A DNA stretch of 22,981 nt. It comes from CAYRMN01 sp964425575. GTDB lineage: Bacteria; Patescibacteriota; Patescibacteriia; 2-12-FULL-60-25. Under the pieces are notes generated by a model, which saw nothing but the letters and a program-made list of their open reading frames with translations, was not told the origin of the DNA and ran no database searches. This document shows positions 6,431-14,509 of the stretch, in pieces; the stretch's first letter is position 1, and every line of letters begins with the position of its first letter. The DNA lies in NCBI GenBank assembly GCA_964425575.1, contig CAYRMN010000022.1, positions 1 to 22,981 on the forward strand. Reading direction: 5' to 3'. Made by a program: the position numbers and the translations under genes.

Positions 6431-7861
6431 ATGGCTATGCTCAAATTTTGGAATACGGCGAATCGAAAAGTTGAAGAATTTGTTCCGCTTACCCCAGGTC
6501 AGGTGGGGATGTATGCGTGTGGTCCGACGGTGTATCAGCGGGCGCATATTGGCAATCTTCGAACGTATCTCATGGAAGATCTTCTTCGACGGGTGCTTCG
6601 GATGCGTGGATTTGAAGTGCGTCATGTCATGAATATTACGGACGTCGGTCATCTGACGGATGATGCCGATCAAGGTGAGGACAAAATGGATAAAGCTTCA
6701 CGCACCACAGGACGTTCGGCCTGGGATATCGCTGCGGAATATACTCGTCTGTTTGAGCAGGATTTAGAAACGTTGTGTATCCTGAAGCCAACTGTCATGC
6801 CACGAGCGACGGATTGTATTCAAGAGCAGATTGCATTGATTCAAGAGCTTGAACGTCGAGGGTTTACCTATACGACGTCAGATGGTGTGTATTTTGATAC
6901 AGCTGCCTTTTCAGATTATGGAAAGTTTTCTGGGCAAGCCCTTGCGGAAAAAGAGGAGGGAGCTCGGATTGGCGTGAATGCAGAAAAACGAAACCCAACA
7001 GATTTTGCGCTGTGGAAGTTCTCATATCCTCAGGGAAGACCTTTCGATGCCACTCAGGATGATGGTGCTCGTCGACGACAAATGGAATGGGAGAGCCCGT
7101 GGGGGGTAGGGTTTCCAGGCTGGCACATTGAGTGTTCTGCCATGTCGCGGAAAGAGTTAGGCCAGCCATTTGATATTCATGCGGGCGGTGTGGATCATAT
7201 TCCGGTCCATCATGAAAATGAAATTGCCCAAAGTGTGGCGGCCTTTGAGGTTCCGTTAGCTCGTTATTGGTTTCATGTTGACTTTTTGTTAGTCGATGGG
7301 CAAAAGATGTCGAAGTCATTAGGAAATGGGTATACGCTCGACGATATCACGCAGCGCGGTTTTGACCCTATGGCGTTTCGTTATTTTTTACTTGGCGCGA
7401 GTTATCGTCAAAAGCAAAATTTTACATGGGATGCACTTCAGGCAGCTCAAAATGCCCTGCATCGTCTTCGATCTATTGTTCGAGACTGGCAGCCGGCTGA
7501 TTCGATTCTGCTTGATATTGAAGCGGAGTTTATGGAGGCGCTGGATGATGACTTAAACGTGCCGCGAGCGCTCGCGGTCATGTGGAAACTCATTGATCGC
7601 GATGCCTCGACAGCATCTAAAGCTGCTACGTTATTGTATATGGATGAGGTCCTTGGTCTTGGATTGCAGGAATATATCGCACATCCTGTTCAGATTCCCA
7701 CCGAGATTCAAGCACTCATGGAGCAGCGGGAGGTGGTGAGACAAGCGAAAGATTGGTCAGCATCTGATCGACTCCGGGACGAGATCGTGTCACGAGGTTG
7801 GATTGTGGAAGATACGGGTGATGGACAGAAGATAAGCCCTAAATCCACTTTTTCCATTTAA
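6431..7861 (+). CDS. cysS: Cysteine--tRNA ligase
   Basis: A 476-residue class I aminoacyl-tRNA synthetase that charges tRNA-Cys with cysteine using ATP. The N-terminal YACGPTVYQRAHIGN block carries the zinc-ligand cysteine at 30 and the HIGH-signature variant HIGN at 39-42. The GWHIECSAM motif (231-238) gives the second zinc cysteine at 235, followed by HIPVHHENEIAQS with the remaining ligands. The KMSKS loop is at 292-296. The C-terminal helical tRNA-binding part includes the usual VVRQAKDWSASDRLRDEI segment. Length is normal. Start ATG 6431 (MAMLKF) or 6437 cannot be separated; no Shine-Dalgarno is seen. The longer in-frame reading from 6110 runs through the palindrome and is not used. The 3' end overlaps corA on the other strand by 23 bases. 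Confidence 0.97.
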   Translation: MAMLKFWNTANRKVEEFVPLTPGQVGMYACGPTVYQRAHIGNLRTYLMEDLLRRVLRMRGFEVRHVMNITDVGHLTDDADQGEDKMDKASRTTGRSAWDIAAEYTRLFEQDLETLCILKPTVMPRATDCIQEQIALIQELERRGFTYTTSDGVYFDTAAFSDYGKFSGQALAEKEEGARIGVNAEKRNPTDFALWKFSYPQGRPFDATQDDGARRRQMEWESPWGVGFPGWHIECSAMSRKELGQPFDIHAGGVDHIPVHHENEIAQSVAAFEVPLARYWFHVDFLLVDGQKMSKSLGNGYTLDDITQRGFDPMAFRYFLLGASYRQKQNFTWDALQAAQNALHRLRSIVRDWQPADSILLDIEAEFMEALDDDLNVPRALAVMWKLIDRDASTASKAATLLYMDEVLGLGLQEYIAHPVQIPTEIQALMEQREVVRQAKDWSASDRLRDEIVSRGWIVEDTGDGQKISPKSTFSI

Positions 7862-8789
7862 AAATGGAAAGCATGCCAAGCGTCCCAGTCAGCATAAGGC
7901 CGATAATGATCCAAAATCCATGTGGATGATCAACGATTGGCATGCCAATCGTATTCATTCCAAAAATACCGGCAACGAGCGAAAGTGGGAAAACAATCAC
8001 GGAAAAAACGGTTAGCGTCTTCATGATTTCATTGATTCGAAAATCAATGAGAGAGGCATTTGTTTCATGAAGCGCATTGACAGTTTCCCTTTGTACTTCA
8101 AGAACATCCCAAATTTCTTTTGTTTGTTCGATAAGTCGTTCAAAGTAGACACGAAGTTGTTCAATCGGGAAACGTGGCTCGGCGGATTCAATGAGGGCTG
8201 AAATGACTTTTTTATGGCCTTGCATTGTCTTCCGTACATCAACAACATTCGTTTTGATTCGTAAAAGTTCTTGAATAAGATTCTTTTCGTAATCCTTAAA
8301 CAACCTTGTCTCAATTGAGTCGATATCTTCTGAAAGATGAATCAGCATTGGAAAAACGTCGTCGATGAGCTCGCTGAGGAGACTGTAGAGGAGGTGCGCG
8401 ATGTCATCAACAGGGCAGATTCCATTTGACGCCGTTAGTTCTAAGCTCGTTTTTTGATAGGCTTCAAAGACACGATGTATTCCGGGCAATTGATCTTTAT
8501 TCACCGTAACAAGACGGGTGGGGGAAATAAAAAAATCTACTTCTGAGGTGTGGATGGTTCGTGATGCTCGATCAAATACTGGATACAGGAGAATCATGAA
8601 AATATAGTCATCCCGTAGCACGAGTTTATGACGTTGTAGAGGGGGGAGCGTTTCTTTTAAATCAATCGCGTGGAAATGGAATTCTTTTTTGAGCGCATTG
8701 ATTTGCTTGATCTCATTATTCGAAACGCGCACCCACTCAAGGGTTCCGAGTTGAACTCGTTGGATGAACGGCGCGAGAGGACGTGACAC
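7839..8789 (-). CDS. corA: CorA-family magnesium/divalent cation transporter
   Basis: A 316-residue inner-membrane channel protein of the CorA type, moving Mg2+ and possibly Co2+ or Ni2+. The large soluble N-terminal part contains the FHFHAIDLKETLPPLQRHKLV and YIFMILLYPV segments common in the family and a long stalk helix. Two membrane segments are at the C-terminus, the first ending in the selectivity motif GMN (277-279), the second at about 291-310, and a basic tail (FKWKKWI). The start is a GTG at 8789; the -10 element at 8796-8801 places the transcript start on this very codon, so translation is probably leaderless. It converges on cysS, with a 23-base overlap. Confidence 0.93.
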   Translation of the reverse strand: MSRPLAPFIQRVQLGTLEWVRVSNNEIKQINALKKEFHFHAIDLKETLPPLQRHKLVLRDDYIFMILLYPVFDRASRTIHTSEVDFFISPTRLVTVNKDQLPGIHRVFEAYQKTSLELTASNGICPVDDIAHLLYSLLSELIDDVFPMLIHLSEDIDSIETRLFKDYEKNLIQELLRIKTNVVDVRKTMQGHKKVISALIESAEPRFPIEQLRVYFERLIEQTKEIWDVLEVQRETVNALHETNASLIDFRINEIMKTLTVFSVIVFPLSLVAGIFGMNTIGMPIVDHPHGFWIIIGLMLTGTLGMLSIFKWKKWI

Positions 8790-8795
8790 GGGAAT

Positions 8796-8823
8796 AGTAT
8801 AAGGCAGAATGTATAAACTTCAA
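8796..8823 (-). promoter_or_regulatory. corA promoter, exactly leaderless
   Basis: On the minus strand TTGAAG (8818-8823) and TATACT (8796-8801) are 16 bases apart. Six bases separate TATACT from the GTG start at 8789, so a normal start site falls on the G of the initiation codon. Confidence 0.7.
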
Positions 8824-8841
8824 AATGATTCACGATGTTTG

Positions 8842-8869
8842 TGTCATTCCTACATATGCGGAAATGACA
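8842..8869. repeat. Short palindrome related to the TGTCATT repeats
   Basis: TGTCATTCC (8842-8850) faces GGAAATGACA (8860-8869), a stem with one bulged base and a 9-base loop. The arm shares TGTCATTCC with the larger palindrome at 22779 and TGTCATT with that at 1432. It lies between the divergent corA and the gene at 8908 and may be a minimal or decayed copy. Confidence 0.5.
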
Positions 8870-8887
8870 GACTTTCTCTTTGTTCTA

Positions 8888-8896
8888 TGCTACACT
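8888..8896 (+). promoter_or_regulatory. Extended -10 promoter of the ATPase-dnaX operon
   Basis: TGC plus TACACT (8891-8896), 11 bases before the ATG at 8908, gives an inferred start near 8903. An overlapping alternative is ATGACA (8864-8869), a 16-base spacer and TATGCT (8886-8891). Either way the leader is about ten bases or less. Confidence 0.6.
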
Positions 8897-8907
8897 TTGA
8901 GTCGTCT

Positions 8908-9447
8908 ATGGTAGATATTTTGAATGGTCTCAAGCCTGACATGATGCCTCCTCGGCCGGAGGATGCATTTCAGGAGAGTGGCAAGGCGGCCGATGAGAAA
9001 GCACAAGAGGGGCTGTCTGAATCACGAGAGCAGTTTTTAGAGCATTCAACAGATCGAGAAGCGCCACTCACTCCTCAGGCTAAAAAGATCGAAACGGCAT
9101 CGTCATCAGCATCTACGACGAGCGGAACTTCTGCTAGAACGACTGATGAGGTGACGCTAAAGATTGAAAAGATTTTGGAAGAGGATATGGGGGATCTGTA
9201 TAAAAGCATGACTCCAGATACTCAGATACGGTTTAAGAAGAAAGGAGAGGAAATCGCGGTGGCAATCGCGGAGATGGTGCGAACACTTAAAGTCCATGCT
9301 GCTAAACTCATCCGTTTGATCCGCGACTGGCTACATATGATCCCCAAGATCAATAAATTTTTTTTAGAGCAGGAGGCCAAAATTAAAGCGGATGAGATCA
9401 TTGAATACATTGAGGCCAAAAAGGAAGACGCCAATAAACTCCCATAA
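8908..9447 (+). CDS. Hypothetical protein, first gene of the ATPase-dnaX operon
   Basis: A 179-residue soluble, highly charged protein. The first ~45 residues are acidic and Pro-rich (MVDILNGLKPDMMPPRPEDAF), residues about 50-80 are Ser/Thr/Ala-rich and probably disordered, and the rest is predicted helical (KIEKILEEDMGDLYKSM, then KGEEIAVAIAEMVRTLKVHA and LIRLIRDWLHMIPKI, ending in a Lys/Glu-rich helix). No signal peptide or catalytic motif is seen. The start at 8908 is supported by the -10 element just before it; a longer in-frame reading from 8809 crosses a palindrome. Two bases separate its stop from the ATPase start, so it may act with the ATPase. I do not recognise the family. Confidence 0.72.
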   Translation: MVDILNGLKPDMMPPRPEDAFQESGKAADEKAQEGLSESREQFLEHSTDREAPLTPQAKKIETASSSASTTSGTSARTTDEVTLKIEKILEEDMGDLYKSMTPDTQIRFKKKGEEIAVAIAEMVRTLKVHAAKLIRLIRDWLHMIPKINKFFLEQEAKIKADEIIEYIEAKKEDANKLP

Positions 9448-9449
9448 AT

Positions 9450-11984
9450 ATGGACGACGCCCTTTTTGTTTCATGGCTTGATATCGATACAGTGCTGCAG
9501 AGCCCAATTTTTTGGGCAATCGTAACAATTGGAAGTTTGGTGATCATTTTGATCGTTGCTCTATTTGTGATTCGACGTGCCTACAATCGGAGTGGAAAAG
9601 CAAAACGTGCGTTTGATATGCGGGTGCTGTGCATTAAGGTTCCAAAAGAAGCAAAAAAGGAGGATGAGGGCGGCAAATCACAGCAGCAGATTCAGGAGAT
9701 GATTGGTGTCATGGAAACGATTTTTTCGACGATCGGGTCGATGACGGCGGAACATGGGTTTGGCGCGTGGCTATTTGGAAGGGATGACCAATTCTCGTTC
9801 GAGATCGTGTCGCATAAGGATAAGATTTCTTTTTATGTGGCGATTCCGCAGGTACAACAGAATTTTATTGAAGAGCAGGTACATGCGCAGTACCCCTATG
9901 CGCAGATTGATGAAGAGTCAGATTATAATATGTTCACGCCACAGGGCGTTATTTTAGGAAGTTATCTCGTGTTACGTCGTGAAAATGCCTTTCCTATCAA
10001 AACGTACCGCAAACTGGAGTCAGATCCATTGAATTCCTTAACAAATGCGTTATCAAAAGTGTCCGGGAATGATGGCGCAGCTATTCAGTATATCGTGCGG
10101 AGTGCGCAAAAGGGGTGGAGAGAAAAAGGACTACATATTGCCCGGGAAATGCAGCAAGGGAAAAAACTATCGCAGGTACAATCAAAAGGTTTTTTTTCGT
10201 CCATTGGCAAAGAGATAAAAGGCATGGCTTCTTCACAGTCCAGTGAACAGAAAAAGGAATCAGAGGCATATCGTTTGTCGCCTTTGGAAGAGGAGATGGT
10301 CAAGGGTCTTGAAGAAAAAGCATCAAAAGCTGGCTTGGAGATCAATATTCGTATTCTTGTATCTGCGTCTGATCCAAACAAGGCACAGCGTTATTTGAAT
10401 GATATTTTGGGCGCATACGGTCAGCACAACATTTATGAATACGGCAATTCCTTTGTGAAGGCCATGCCGCATTTTCAGACCGTCCTGATTCGGCATTTTA
10501 TTTATCGTCATTTCGATCATCGCTATGCGGTTGTGCTGAGCGCAGAAGAGATGGCGTCGATCTATCACATGCCGCTGCCTACCACAGAAACGCCAAAGAT
10601 CAATTGGTTGTTGGCTCGTCGCGCACTACCACCGACCAATCTTCCCACGGAAGGAATTATCATTGGTCATTCTGAGTATCGTGGGCATGACTACGTTATC
10701 CGGATGAAGCCCCAAGATCGCCGACGTCACATGTATGTCATCGGAAAGTCTGGTTCTGGAAAGACCGAGCTCATGAAGAGCATGGTGAAGCAGGATATTG
10801 AGGAAGGTCGCGGTGTATGTGTGATCGATCCGCACGGGGATTTTGCTGACGATGTGTTGGCATTTGTGCCGCGTGAACGGGCGGAAGACGTGATTTATTT
10901 CAATCCAGCGGATACGGAGCGTCCCATGGGGCTGAACATGCTGGAGTATGATGAGCGTTTTCCGGAGCAGAAGACATTCGCTGTCAACGAAATGCTGAAG
11001 ATTTTTGATAAGCTGTATGATTTGAAATCAACCGGCGGACCGATGTTTGAATACTACATGCGTAATGCCATGTTGCTGATTATGGACCATCCAGAGTCGG
11101 GCAGTACGCTGATGGAGATCCCAAAGGTACTGGCTGATGAGGAGTTCCGTTCGTTTAAGTTATCGAAATGTACATCACAAGTGGTGAAGGATTTTTGGGT
11201 GAAAGAAGCGCAGAAGGCTGGGGGAGAGGCCTCGCTCGCCAACATGGTGCCGTATATTGCATCTAAGTTGACGCCCTTTATTACGAATGATTTTATGCGT
11301 CCGATTATCGGACAGCAGAAGAGTGCATTCAATGTGCGGCAGGTCATGGATGAAGGAAAGATCTTGCTATTGAATCTTTCAAAAGGAAAGCTTGGTGATT
11401 TGAACGCGTATTTGATCGGTATGGTACTGGTTGGGAAAATTCTGATGGCTGCCTTATCGCGTACGGATATGGATGCCAAGGATCGAAAAGATTTTTATCT
11501 GTATATTGACGAGTTTCAGAATTTTTTGACCGATTCTATCTCTGCTATTTTATCTGAAGCACGAAAATACGGTCTGGATCTTGTGGTGGCTCATCAATTT
11601 ATCGGACAACTTACTCAAAAGGGTGGTGATAATACGATCCGCGATGCGATTTTCGGCAACGTCGGCAGTATGATGGCCTTTCGGGTTGGTCCTGATGATT
11701 CTGAGTTTTTGGAAAAAGAGTTTGCACCGGTATTTAGTCGTTTTGATTTATTGAATGTTGAGGCCTTTACCTGCAATGCGAAAGTTCTGATTGATAACAC
11801 CGCCTCACGCCCATTTAACATGAAACCGTATCGTGCCATGCCGCCAGCAGACAAGGAGTTGTCTGCAATGGTCCGCGAATTATCACGCTATAAATATGGC
11901 CGCAAGCGTGAATTGGTTGAAGCAGAAATTCAACAACGCTCGGCTGTGATTGATCAGATGATGGCAGAAGAGGGTTTTGTCTAA
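9450..11984 (+). CDS. Membrane-anchored VirD4/TraG-like ATPase (DUF87-type)
   Basis: An 844-residue protein with one membrane segment at about residues 19-44 (FWAIVTIGSLVIILIVALFVI), a ~350-residue N-terminal domain of a kind common in CPR genomes (DUF8128-like, from memory), and a C-terminal RecA-like motor. Walker A is GKSGSGKT at 432-439; VCVIDPHGD (456-464) follows, and the Walker B stretch LYIDEFQNF has the acidic pair at 687-688. The late motif VVAHQFIGQLTQ is typical of TraG/TraD/VirD4 and VirB4/HerA relatives, which pump DNA or protein through membranes. CPR versions are often annotated as type IV secretion DNA-binding proteins, but no VirB channel genes are here, so the substrate is unknown. 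It sits in one operon with dnaX. Confidence 0.88.
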   Translation: MDDALFVSWLDIDTVLQSPIFWAIVTIGSLVIILIVALFVIRRAYNRSGKAKRAFDMRVLCIKVPKEAKKEDEGGKSQQQIQEMIGVMETIFSTIGSMTAEHGFGAWLFGRDDQFSFEIVSHKDKISFYVAIPQVQQNFIEEQVHAQYPYAQIDEESDYNMFTPQGVILGSYLVLRRENAFPIKTYRKLESDPLNSLTNALSKVSGNDGAAIQYIVRSAQKGWREKGLHIAREMQQGKKLSQVQSKGFFSSIGKEIKGMASSQSSEQKKESEAYRLSPLEEEMVKGLEEKASKAGLEINIRILVSASDPNKAQRYLNDILGAYGQHNIYEYGNSFVKAMPHFQTVLIRHFIYRHFDHRYAVVLSAEEMASIYHMPLPTTETPKINWLLARRALPPTNLPTEGIIIGHSEYRGHDYVIRMKPQDRRRHMYVIGKSGSGKTELMKSMVKQDIEEGRGVCVIDPHGDFADDVLAFVPRERAEDVIYFNPADTERPMGLNMLEYDERFPEQKTFAVNEMLKIFDKLYDLKSTGGPMFEYYMRNAMLLIMDHPESGSTLMEIPKVLADEEFRSFKLSKCTSQVVKDFWVKEAQKAGGEASLANMVPYIASKLTPFITNDFMRPIIGQQKSAFNVRQVMDEGKILLLNLSKGKLGDLNAYLIGMVLVGKILMAALSRTDMDAKDRKDFYLYIDEFQNFLTDSISAILSEARKYGLDLVVAHQFIGQLTQKGGDNTIRDAIFGNVGSMMAFRVGPDDSEFLEKEFAPVFSRFDLLNVEAFTCNAKVLIDNTASRPFNMKPYRAMPPADKELSAMVRELSRYKYGRKRELVEAEIQQRSAVIDQMMAEEGFV

Positions 11985-12005
11985 GAGACTCTACAGGGGA
12001 GAATG

Positions 12006-12014
12006 TGCTATTAT
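12006..12014 (+). promoter_or_regulatory. Possible internal promoter before the 12031 gene
   Basis: TGC plus TATTAT (12009-12014) with an inferred start near 12021 would give a 10-base leader to the ATG at 12031. A second match, TACAAT at 12023-12028, would start transcripts near 12035, next to a second in-frame ATG at 12037. It could supplement the operon promoter at 8888. Confidence 0.45.
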
Positions 12015-12030
12015 TGATGAGATACAATTC

Positions 12031-12657
12031 ATGACAATGATTGAACCATCAGAAACAATCGAATCATCGCCAGAGTCGGATCGAGCTACGATCGATGCGG
12101 TTGATACAAAATTTGCGCTGGCGCGACAAATTCTTTCACGTATTCGTGAAGAGATCACGAGTGTTGAACGACTCTTGAGTGCGGATGCAGATACAGTTGA
12201 TATCGATGCGATTGTACAACGTCAGAGCACTCCGGATGGTGATGTGATGGTGCCTAAGCAGGATGCACGTATGCTGGAAGGTGTGTTTGATGGTCAGCAC
12301 ATGATCGGATCGGATGGACGGCAGTATATTGTTCCGCAAAATTATTCTTCAAAATCAAAGTTGGTTGAAGGAGATATTTTGAAATTATCAATTCAATCAA
12401 ATGGAGGGTTCTTATTTAAACAAATCGGTCCGATCGAGCGTGAGCGTTTGGTTGGGACGCTGATCCAGGACGAAAATACACACGAATGGAAGGTGATGGC
12501 AGAGGGTAAGAAATACGCCATATTACCGGCATCTATTTCATATTTTAAAGGCCAACCGGGAGATAAAGTTGTGATTCTTGTGCCGAAATCCGCCCCTTCA
12601 AAGTGGGCAGCGGTTGAGAATATCGTTCGTCTTCCCCCTTCTGAGTTTTCAGGATAA
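12031..12657 (+). CDS. Hypothetical protein between the ATPase and dnaX
   Basis: A 208-residue soluble protein. The N-terminal ~70 residues are acidic and helical (KFALARQILSRIREEI then SVERLLSADADTVDID). The C-terminal ~130 residues look like a beta-rich domain with the recognisable pattern MLEGVFDGQHMIGSDGRQY, then YSSKSKLVEGDILKL, FLFKQIGPIERERLVGTL, and a final WAAVENIVRL. I recall this arrangement from other CPR genomes, always as a hypothetical protein; a small-barrel nucleic-acid-binding fold is possible but unsupported. The start is ATG 12031 or 12037; the upstream extension from 11977 overlaps the ATPase gene. dnaX begins 15 bases after its stop. Confidence 0.75.
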   Translation: MTMIEPSETIESSPESDRATIDAVDTKFALARQILSRIREEITSVERLLSADADTVDIDAIVQRQSTPDGDVMVPKQDARMLEGVFDGQHMIGSDGRQYIVPQNYSSKSKLVEGDILKLSIQSNGGFLFKQIGPIERERLVGTLIQDENTHEWKVMAEGKKYAILPASISYFKGQPGDKVVILVPKSAPSKWAAVENIVRLPPSEFSG

Positions 12658-12672
12658 GATCGGGGCTGAACT

Positions 12673-14301
12673 ATGTCTCTCAGCCGCCTCTATCGTCCTC
12701 AAACATTCGCAGACGTCACGGGGCAGGATTCGATTACAGAAACGCTGCGAAAAGAAGTAGCCACTGATAAGATTGGACACGCGTATTTGTTTTCTGGTCC
12801 ACGAGGTGTGGGAAAAACAACCTTAGCCCGTATTTTTGCTAAGGCATTGAATTGTGAGCATCCAAAGGATGGTGAACCCTGCGGAACATGTGCGCTGTGT
12901 CTGGAGATGCAGGCCGGCAGAATGGTGGATGTGATTGAAATGGATGCTGCCTCCAATACGGGTGTAGATTCGATTCGGGAATCAATTGTCGAACATGTCC
13001 GTTTTTTTCCAAGTCGCGCTAAACGCAAGGTGTATATTTTGGATGAAGCGCACATGCTGTCAACGTCAGCCTGGAATGCAATGCTGAAAACGCTAGAAGA
13101 GCCGCCAGCCTATGCGGTCTTTATTCTGGCGACGACGGAGCTTCATAAGGTGCCAGCCACGATTGTTTCACGGTGTCAGCGTTTTGATTTTAAGCGTGTT
13201 CCAGATGATAAATTGACTACGCGTGTCAATGATCTTGCAAAGCGTGAGAAGGTGAAGATAGACGATGATGTTGTGGCAACGATTGTTAAGCATGCAGATG
13301 GCTGCGTTCGAGATGGGGAAACATTGCTGGATCAGATGTTGGCGCTCGGCGAGACGCATCTCACCGCGGCTGTTGCTTCGTTGGTGATTCCGATATCTCG
13401 CGCGCCACAGGCCGCTCAGCTTTTGTCTGTTTGCGCAACACGCGAGCTTGGGTCTGCATTGGTGGCCGTAGCCAAACTTGAAGAAGAGGGCATTCCTCTT
13501 TTGCCTTTGTTTGATGATCTGTTGGAATCTGTGCGAACGCTATTGTTCGCCGTGGATAATGCATCGTTCGTTCACCGTTTACGAGCAGGGGATGAAGGGG
13601 AGCGTCAATTAGCTGAATTGGTCGACGCGTTCTCAGCGGCGGAGCTATGCGACATTGCCTTGCTCTTCATGGAGCGTCGACGTGATGCGAAGCAGGGGGT
13701 AGATACTCGATTTTCTGTAGAGCTGGCCGTGACGCCAATTGCATTGGGTATTTTGCCGCATGGACCGAATGTCATGCCGCCTACAGCAGAGAAAAAGCAA
13801 TCTCCAATCCCTCCCCACGTGGATGCACCGCCCCGAATAGACAGAAAGGAATCTATCGCATCGTCTGTAGATGTCCCCGCGCCATCGGCTCCTCCCCCCG
13901 TACCAGAGACGAGCGCCCCACCAGTGATAATGAACGATGGAGCATCTACCTTTACTCTCGCTCTGGCTCAACGGAAATGGACGATGTTCATGAAAGCGGT
14001 TGGAGAAAAAAATGCCTCACTCGCCTTCATATTAAAGATTAGCCGTCCCGTAGAAGTCAGGGATTCTACCCTCGTCATTCATTTTCAATATCCGTTCCAT
14101 CGGGATAAAATTGTTACGGAGGTGAAAAATAAGCGAGTCGTTGAAGATATTTTGTGCGAAGTTCTTGGTGTTCAAGAAGCGCACGTTGATGGTGTCGTTG
14201 GAGAGGATGCGCAGGTCGCCGAAAAACGCTCTGAGGATATGGTCACCAACATTTTAAAAGCCTTTGGAGGACAGGTCCTAGACGACGCACCTCTTTCTTG
14301 A
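12673..14301 (+). CDS. dnaX: DNA polymerase III subunit gamma/tau
   Basis: A 542-residue clamp-loader ATPase that loads the sliding clamp and ties the replicase together. Walker A is GPRGVGKTT (42-50), the zinc module cysteines are C61, C70, C73 and C76, Walker B is VYILDEAH (119-126), and the SRC box with the arginine finger is in ATIVSRCQRF. A Pro-rich linker (about 370-420) leads to a C-terminal tau-like domain (KWTMFMKAVGEKNASLAFIL onward). The heptamer A AAA AAT at 14007-14013 lies in the reading frame needed for -1 slippage and would give a product ending at a TAG at 14040-14042, about 456 residues long. The TGA stop overlaps the -35 box of the tRNA promoter. Confidence 0.97.
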   Translation: MSLSRLYRPQTFADVTGQDSITETLRKEVATDKIGHAYLFSGPRGVGKTTLARIFAKALNCEHPKDGEPCGTCALCLEMQAGRMVDVIEMDAASNTGVDSIRESIVEHVRFFPSRAKRKVYILDEAHMLSTSAWNAMLKTLEEPPAYAVFILATTELHKVPATIVSRCQRFDFKRVPDDKLTTRVNDLAKREKVKIDDDVVATIVKHADGCVRDGETLLDQMLALGETHLTAAVASLVIPISRAPQAAQLLSVCATRELGSALVAVAKLEEEGIPLLPLFDDLLESVRTLLFAVDNASFVHRLRAGDEGERQLAELVDAFSAAELCDIALLFMERRRDAKQGVDTRFSVELAVTPIALGILPHGPNVMPPTAEKKQSPIPPHVDAPPRIDRKESIASSVDVPAPSAPPPVPETSAPPVIMNDGASTFTLALAQRKWTMFMKAVGEKNASLAFILKISRPVEVRDSTLVIHFQYPFHRDKIVTEVKNKRVVEDILCEVLGVQEAHVDGVVGEDAQVAEKRSEDMVTNILKAFGGQVLDDAPLS

Positions 14302-14326
14302 CGCACGATGGAAAACATCGTATTCT
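14298..14326 (+). promoter_or_regulatory. tRNA-Gln promoter
   Basis: TTGACG (14298-14303), a 17-base spacer and TATTCT (14321-14326) form a near-consensus housekeeping promoter. The inferred start is near 14333, four bases before the mature tRNA. The -35 box overlaps the dnaX stop codon. Confidence 0.85.
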
Positions 14327-14336
14327 CCGCCTGTAT

Positions 14337-14410
14337 TCGGGGATCGTCTAACGGTAGGACAGAAGACTCTGAATCTTCTAATCTAGGTTCGAGCCCTAGT
14401 CCCCGAGCCA
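14337..14410 (+). tRNA. tRNA-Gln (anticodon CUG)
   Basis: A complete 74-base cloverleaf. The acceptor arm TCGGGGA (14337-14343) pairs with TCCCCGA (14400-14406), followed by the discriminator G and an encoded CCA. The anticodon stem GAAGA/TCTTC encloses the loop CTCTGAA, giving anticodon CTG, which reads CAG. The T arm is CTAGG-TTCGAGC-CCTAG. G at position 73 agrees with a glutamine identity. It has its own promoter and terminator. Confidence 0.97.
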
Positions 14411-14416
14411 ACAAAC

Positions 14417-14440
14417 ATTCCGCATAACAGCGGAATTTTT
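14417..14440 (+). terminator. Intrinsic terminator of the tRNA gene
   Basis: ATTCCGC (14417-14423) pairs with GCGGAAT (14430-14436) around a 6-base loop, then runs into a T tract. It lies 6 bases after the encoded CCA. Confidence 0.88.
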
Positions 14441-14456
14441 GTTATTCTATACCGTT

Positions 14457-14485
14457 TTTGCAATATGTGTGCGTGGTGCTATTCT
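14457..14485 (+). promoter_or_regulatory. Promoter of the HIT-family pseudogene
   Basis: TTTGCA (14457-14462), a 17-base spacer ending in TGC, and TATTCT (14480-14485). The inferred start near 14492 leaves an 18-base leader before the ATG at 14510. The promoter looks intact although the gene does not. Confidence 0.55.
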
Positions 14486-14509
14486 TCTGATCGCAACGAT
14501 CTATTTTGT

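Noticed and set aside
13789..13797. GAG AAA AAG as the dnaX slippery site
   Set aside because: Only five As, and the first base of the heptamer is G, so re-pairing after a -1 slip is poor; the seven-A run at 14006-14012 is the better candidate.
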